Assembly (NCBI GenBank): GCA_023374025.1
Contig: SIJG01000009.1
Span: 1,243,558-1,307,557, forward strand
DNA length: 64,000 nt
From: Heterodera schachtii
Lineage: Eukaryota > Nematoda > Chromadorea > Rhabditida > Heteroderidae
Direction of reading: 5' to 3'
Numbering within the stretch: position 1 is the first letter of the stretch; each line of letters starts with the position of its first letter. Position numbers and translations under genes: made by a program. The notes beneath the pieces were generated by a model, which saw only the letters and a program-made list of their open reading frames with translations, was not told where the DNA came from and did no database searches. Shown here piece by piece: positions 59,493 to 64,000 of the stretch.

Positions 59493-62400
59493 TGATCCAG
59501 TATCGGACACGCAAATCCTCGCAACATTGCTCAACAGAGGCTATGACTGGAGAGTTCGTCCGCCCGGCACTAACTTATCCATTCCTGGTAAAAATAAAAA
59601 ATAATAATTTAGACTAATATTAATAATAATAAATATTTTTTAAAAATTTTAAATTGCAAGTAGAAAGGAAATTTATAACTATGGTCGACATTTAAGTTTT
59701 AAACTATTTCTTGTATAATTTTTGATTAAAGGAGCATAATCTATTTTATTCGGACAAGTTTTTGGTTTGAGCAGAGAACTATTTTCAACAATTTTATTGA
59801 TCTTGGCTTTTAACAATTTTTAAATATTTTGGATTACCTTATAAAAAAAAGTAAATCCATTTAATTTTAAAAATCTTTAGTCAAATATATCCGCACGAAT
59901 TTTCGGTTTTTAATATTTCCAAATTTATACTAATTTCCGAGCCAATTAATGCAAAATCATTTAAGGTGATCATGGCCCAGTTGTGGTGTATGTGAATATG
60001 TTGATCAGAAGTATATCCAAAATTGATGACGTCAACATGGAATACAGGCAAAAAATAATTATGAAAATTTTCAAAATTTAATTAAAAATTTTGCAGTGCT
60101 CAATTAACATTTCGTGAAACATGGGTGGACGGAAGGTTGGCCTATGGACTTCCACGGGATGGCAAACCGGATCACATCATTTTGACTGCGGGCCAACAAA
60201 TTTGGATGCCGGACAGTTTTTTTCAGGCAATAATAACTGTGGTGGTAAATTTTTGAAAATTCTCTAAATTTTAGAATGAAAAAATGGCTAGAAAACATGA
60301 AATTGACAAGCCAAATGTGCTCATCCGAGTGCATAAGGTATAGTTAAATTGACCCCTTTATGCTTAATTATTGAAAGATTAGATGTTTTGGAGCTATAAA
60401 TGTCCAATTCTTATGCCAAATGAATTTTTTAAAATTTCTAATCAAAAATTTTTGATCAGACCCCAATTAAAATTTTGGAATAAATTTAAAGGTATATACA
60501 AGACAGCGCTAGTTAAAAAGCGGGCAAACTCTACTTCAAAAATTAAAATAAACATTAAAAATATGTAATAAAGAATGAAATTTTTTTTTTTCAAAATTAC
60601 ATGCTTTTTAACTGAGCCCAAGAATCTGTTTTAAATAAAATTTTAATCAGAATAGGAATTCATTATTATTTGTTTGAATTAAGGATGGTCTCATTTTGTA
60701 CAGTGTTCGCATTTCGTTGGTACTCTCCTGTCCAATGCATCTTCAGGTAAAAAAAATAAAATTATATTAATTTAATTTGTTTTTTAATTAAAGTACTACC
60801 CAATGGATGTGCAAACTTGCCTGATCGATTTAGCATCTTATGCATACACCGACTCAGACATTGGTAATAAAAACAATTACAATATTTCCAATAACATCAT
60901 TAAAATTATATTTATCCTAGATGAATAAAAAGAGTTGCATCTATAAGATGCCGCGGGATTCCCATTTGAAAATATTGGCCAGGAATTTCTAAAAGCTTCG
61001 TGATTTCATTATATATTTTCCAGATATTTTCAGGCCAAGGAATTCCATTTTAAAATATTTGGCAAATTTTTCTCCATATTTTCGAAAATCTGTCCTGGAA
61101 TAGAACTGCTGGACAAAATACCAAATTATGCTTTTTAGAATATCGCTGGAAGCAACAAGACCCCGTTCAGCTTAAGGACGGACTTGAGTGAGTTTTGAAA
61201 AAATAAGTATTAATTTTTAAATATTTTACTAATTTTCAGGTCATCTTTGCCGAGCTTTCAGCTGACCAACGTGTCCACGACATCGTGCACTTCAAAGACA
61301 AATACGGGCACATACTCGTAAATTATTAATTATTTGGTCCAACTGTTTTGAAAATATATTTAATATTTTTATTGGAAAAACCCCTAACAAATAAATTTAG
61401 AAAAGAATGACTGCGCTCAAATGAATTTTATAAAAATGATATGCACAAAAATAGCCAATTTGATTTTTAAAATTTTTTATAATGTCGTTTAATTTTGTAA
61501 AAGAAATTTAAATATTTTATAAGCCTAGGCAATTGATATAATTCAAAAAATGTGGCCAAAAATTGGTAAATATCACCAAAAAATGACCAAAATTGTAATT
61601 GAGAGCTAACCATTCAAAATTTGCTAATCTTGTCAAATTATGAATGAGTCTTAATCTTCATTTTTCAATCAATTTTATAGATGCTTGCGCACTGTTCTTA
61701 CGCTCAAAAGGCAATTCAGGTACAAAAAATGGATTTAAAATTAATTTTATTTTAAATATTTTCAGTTATTATTTGTTACAATTGTACATTCCGTCGACAA
61801 TGTTAGTCATCGTTTCATGGGTAGGATATTGCACCTTAATTATTTAATATTTCATAGAATAATCCTCACAAAAAGAAACATTTACCATTTTAAATATTTT
61901 TTAAAATTTATTTAATAATTGTTTATTATTTAAACGAAAATGTATATAATTATTTAGGGTTTATAAATTAATAAAAATATTTGGTTACTTTATATCTTCG
62001 AGAATATAAATTTATTCAAATTCAAAAAAACAATTTGTTGGCACATTTCATTTTCCTTTGGGTGTCCTTTTGGTTGGATCGCACTGCCGTGCCCGCACGG
62101 GTCACACTCGGTGTCACCACACTGCTCACAATGACCACCCAAACATCCGGCATCAATGCCAAACTGCCACCAGTCAGCTACAGCAAAGCGATCGACATTT
62201 GGTGCGGAGGTAGGCCAATCAACAGAATTTTAAAGTCTCATTAGCGAGTCTCGGGGGTTCTGACCAGAGGAAGGGGGAGGAGAATTCCCCCCCCCCCCCC
62301 CTCACGGGAAACAAAAAAATTATTTTTTTAAGGAAAAATGTTTACATTTTATGAAATTCTCTTTGGTTTTTCTTACAAATTTGGGTACTTTTCGGTTTTG

Positions 62401-62881
62401 GGCCTACACCTCAAAATTTTTAAAAAGGTCAACAAGGGGCGGACTTTACCATTCTACCATTTCCATAGCATAACTAACAGAGCGATAAAGATCCTTTTTT
62501 AATCAATTTTGCTTCATAATGTAACATTTATGCCCCAAAATTTCGCCCCTTGTTGACCTTTTTAAAAATTTTGAGGTGTAGGCCAAAACCGAAAAGTACC
62601 CAAATTTGTTGAAAACCGCGAAAACTGCCATTTTCGCCCACAGCGACTATTATAATTTTGAAAATTTACAATGGGAAAAAAGAATTTGAATTCCCCGATT
62701 TTTTTTCATTTTTAAATTCTCCAATGATCAAATTTCTTAATTGAATCCCAGCAAAAAAAATAATAAATTCTTAAAAATTTATTGTTTTTTGGGCCTTTCA
62801 AAGACTTTATTAAGCATGTTTGGCCTTCATTTTCTCGGCACTGCTTGAATTCGCTTGTGTCACCTATATTTCGTCACGGAT
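59493..62881 (+). CDS. avr-15: Glutamate-gated chloride channel subunit (AVR-15-like), 3' partial
   Basis: Exons 59493-59587, 59966-60047, 60097-60226, 60275-60337, 60684-60746, 60794-60863, 61139-61187, 61240-61317, 61681-61719, 61766-61820, 62062-62209, 62815-62881. Cys-loop channel order: [49 protein letters not shown], the Cys-loop [30 protein letters not shown], the second disulfide loop ([14 protein letters not shown]), TM1 [18 protein letters not shown]2 [19 protein letters not shown]3 [20 protein letters not shown]4 lies beyond 64 kb. GluCls are the invertebrate targets of macrocyclic lactones; the [11 protein letters not shown] start fits AVR-15 better than AVR-14. Two introns use GC donors (60048 and 60227). 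The exon carrying TM2 has no AG before it (CTTTGG at 62056-62061), so its splice is irregular or disrupted. Confidence 0.85.
62375..62609. repeat. Inverted repeat with 66-bp arms in a GluCl intron
   Basis: Left arm 62375-62441 and right arm 62544-62609 are nearly perfect reverse complements (ACAAATTTGGGTACTTTTCG against CGAAAAGTACCCAAATTTGT), with a loop of about 100 nt. Intronic, between the TM2 and TM3 exons. MITE-like, no TSD defined. Confidence 0.85.
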
Positions 62882-64000
62882 GTTTTATAAAAGTTTGTTT
62901 ATTTAAACACGCAAGCTCATTTAAAATTTGAGAATTTCATCATGAATTAGACCTGATTTCCATGGACAAAAAATATCCAGAACATGGATTATAAATATTG
63001 ACGAAAAAATTCTCAAAAATGCTGAAACATGGATAAAAAATTCGGAGCAGGTCGTTTCCCCCCCGTCGTTTCCCCCCCGCCGTTTCCCCCCCGTCGTTTC
63101 CCCCCCGCCAGTTCCCCCCCGTCGTTTCCCCCCCGTCGTTTCCCCCCCGCCAGTTCCCCCCCGTCGTTTCCCCCCCGTCGTTTCCCCCCCGCCGGTTCCC
63201 CCCCGTCGTTTCCCCCCCAGGTCGTTTCCCCCCAAAAATTTTTTTAAAAAATTTTCAAACCTAGAAATTTTTCATAAAAAAATTCTTAGGAATTTCTTAT
63301 ACGAAAATTTCAAGAAAAAAATTTTTTTTGAGAATTTTCAGCGATTTTTTAGAAATTTTATGATGAACCACTAAGTTTTTCAAAATTTTCTAAAAATCGC
63401 TGAGAAATTTCCAAAAAATTTTTTTCTTGAAATTTCGTACTAAGAAAATCCCTAAGAATTTTTTATGATAAAAATTGTCAAGTATGGAAAAATTCTTAAT
63501 TTGAGTTAAAATTTTCGAAAAAAATTTTTAACAATTAAATTTTGGAGACTGAATGAGAAACCTATTTTAATTACGAAAAACAAAAAAAAATATATATATA
63601 ATTCAAAATATTTAAAATCTCAATCTCATTTTGTTAATTTGAGGAAAGATTTTGGTACTTAGGTATGTCGTTTACAGCCCATAAAAAAAAAATAATTTTT
63701 AAATCAATTTATAAACATTTCTAGGGGGTTTTTGGGTTCGCTGATTCACGAATCTGACATCCATTTCGACCAATTTTGAATCCCGGACCCGAATTCCAAC
63801 AAAGGTCGAAAATTCAAATTTTTCAAAAAATCATTTTACGGTGCGAAAATAAGAAAAGTTCAACAAAATGCCATGACAAACACAGACAAAACCAACGCTC
63901 GCATCGATACAATTGTGCAACTTGAGACCAGAAATTAAAAAAGACAGAGTCATAAGCCACGCATCAAATTCATCATCCGCTAACGCTAGTTTTTCATAGA
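62882..64000. other. GluCl intron with minisatellite and hairpin
   Basis: 63052-63232 is a C-rich minisatellite with a 17-18 bp unit (GTCGTTTCCCCCC / GCCAGTTCCCCCC, about 11 copies). 63240-63480 is an imperfect inverted repeat (CAGCGATTTTTTAGAAATTT against AAATTTTCTAAAAATCGCTG). No TM4 exon was found to the window end. Confidence 0.6.

Noticed and set aside
63029..63247. Pro-rich protein ORF
   Set aside because: Pure product of the C-rich minisatellite; lies within the GluCl intron.

Overview
The window looks like nuclear DNA of a tylenchid plant-parasitic nematode, most likely a cyst-type (Globodera/Heterodera-like) species. It is AT-rich with split genes, short introns (about 35-60 nt) mixed with long repeat-filled ones, and several apparent GC-AG introns. 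The gene content is nematode-typical: MATH-BTB (bath) paralogues, Srt and Srg chemoreceptors, a glutamate-gated chloride channel of the AVR-15 type, an ankyrin-repeat gene, and several orphan genes with predicted signal peptides. The species call is inference; no rRNA, sound tRNA or marker gene is present.

Layout. 1-1.24 kb: 3' part of an intact MATH-BTB gene. 2.3-4.9 kb and 6.7-10.1 kb: two + strand secreted-protein genes built from short exons. The second is strongly modular: nearly every exon is a multiple of three flanked by phase-1 introns, and it holds seven tandem copies of one ~79-bp exon+intron unit. 10.4-16 kb: repeats, an ankyrin-repeat gene end and a broken helix-turn-helix-like (W-K-K-x-F-G) locus. 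16.2-17.5 kb (-): damaged isovaleryl-CoA dehydrogenase. 19.9-21.2 kb (-): damaged GNAT acetyltransferase of the nematode DUF1248 type. 22.7-26.7 kb: two Srt receptors in inverted, tail-to-tail order. 26.7-31.9 kb: repeats, including hAT-like MITEs and a long hairpin. 31.9-34.6 kb: two decaying MATH-BTB copies joined head to tail.

36-37 kb is a GC-richer non-coding patch. 37.8-40.15 kb is an unusual non-coding complex: a Foldback-like element sitting in a 20-bp minisatellite, followed by about 12 very short GC-rich hairpins with GCGAAGC cores. 42.2-43.4 kb (-): an intact orphan secreted protein. 44.1-45.4 kb: a degraded secreted helix-turn-helix-like gene. 47.6-49.8 kb (-): an Srg receptor. 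54.9-62.9 kb (+): the GluCl subunit, running off the right edge before TM4.

The best candidates for something undescribed are the modular microexon secreted-protein gene (6.7-10.1 kb) and the GCGAAGC hairpin array (39.7-40.14 kb). Many genes here carry 1-nt indels. Some are real pseudogenes (lost exons, nonsense codons); others could be residual long-read assembly errors.
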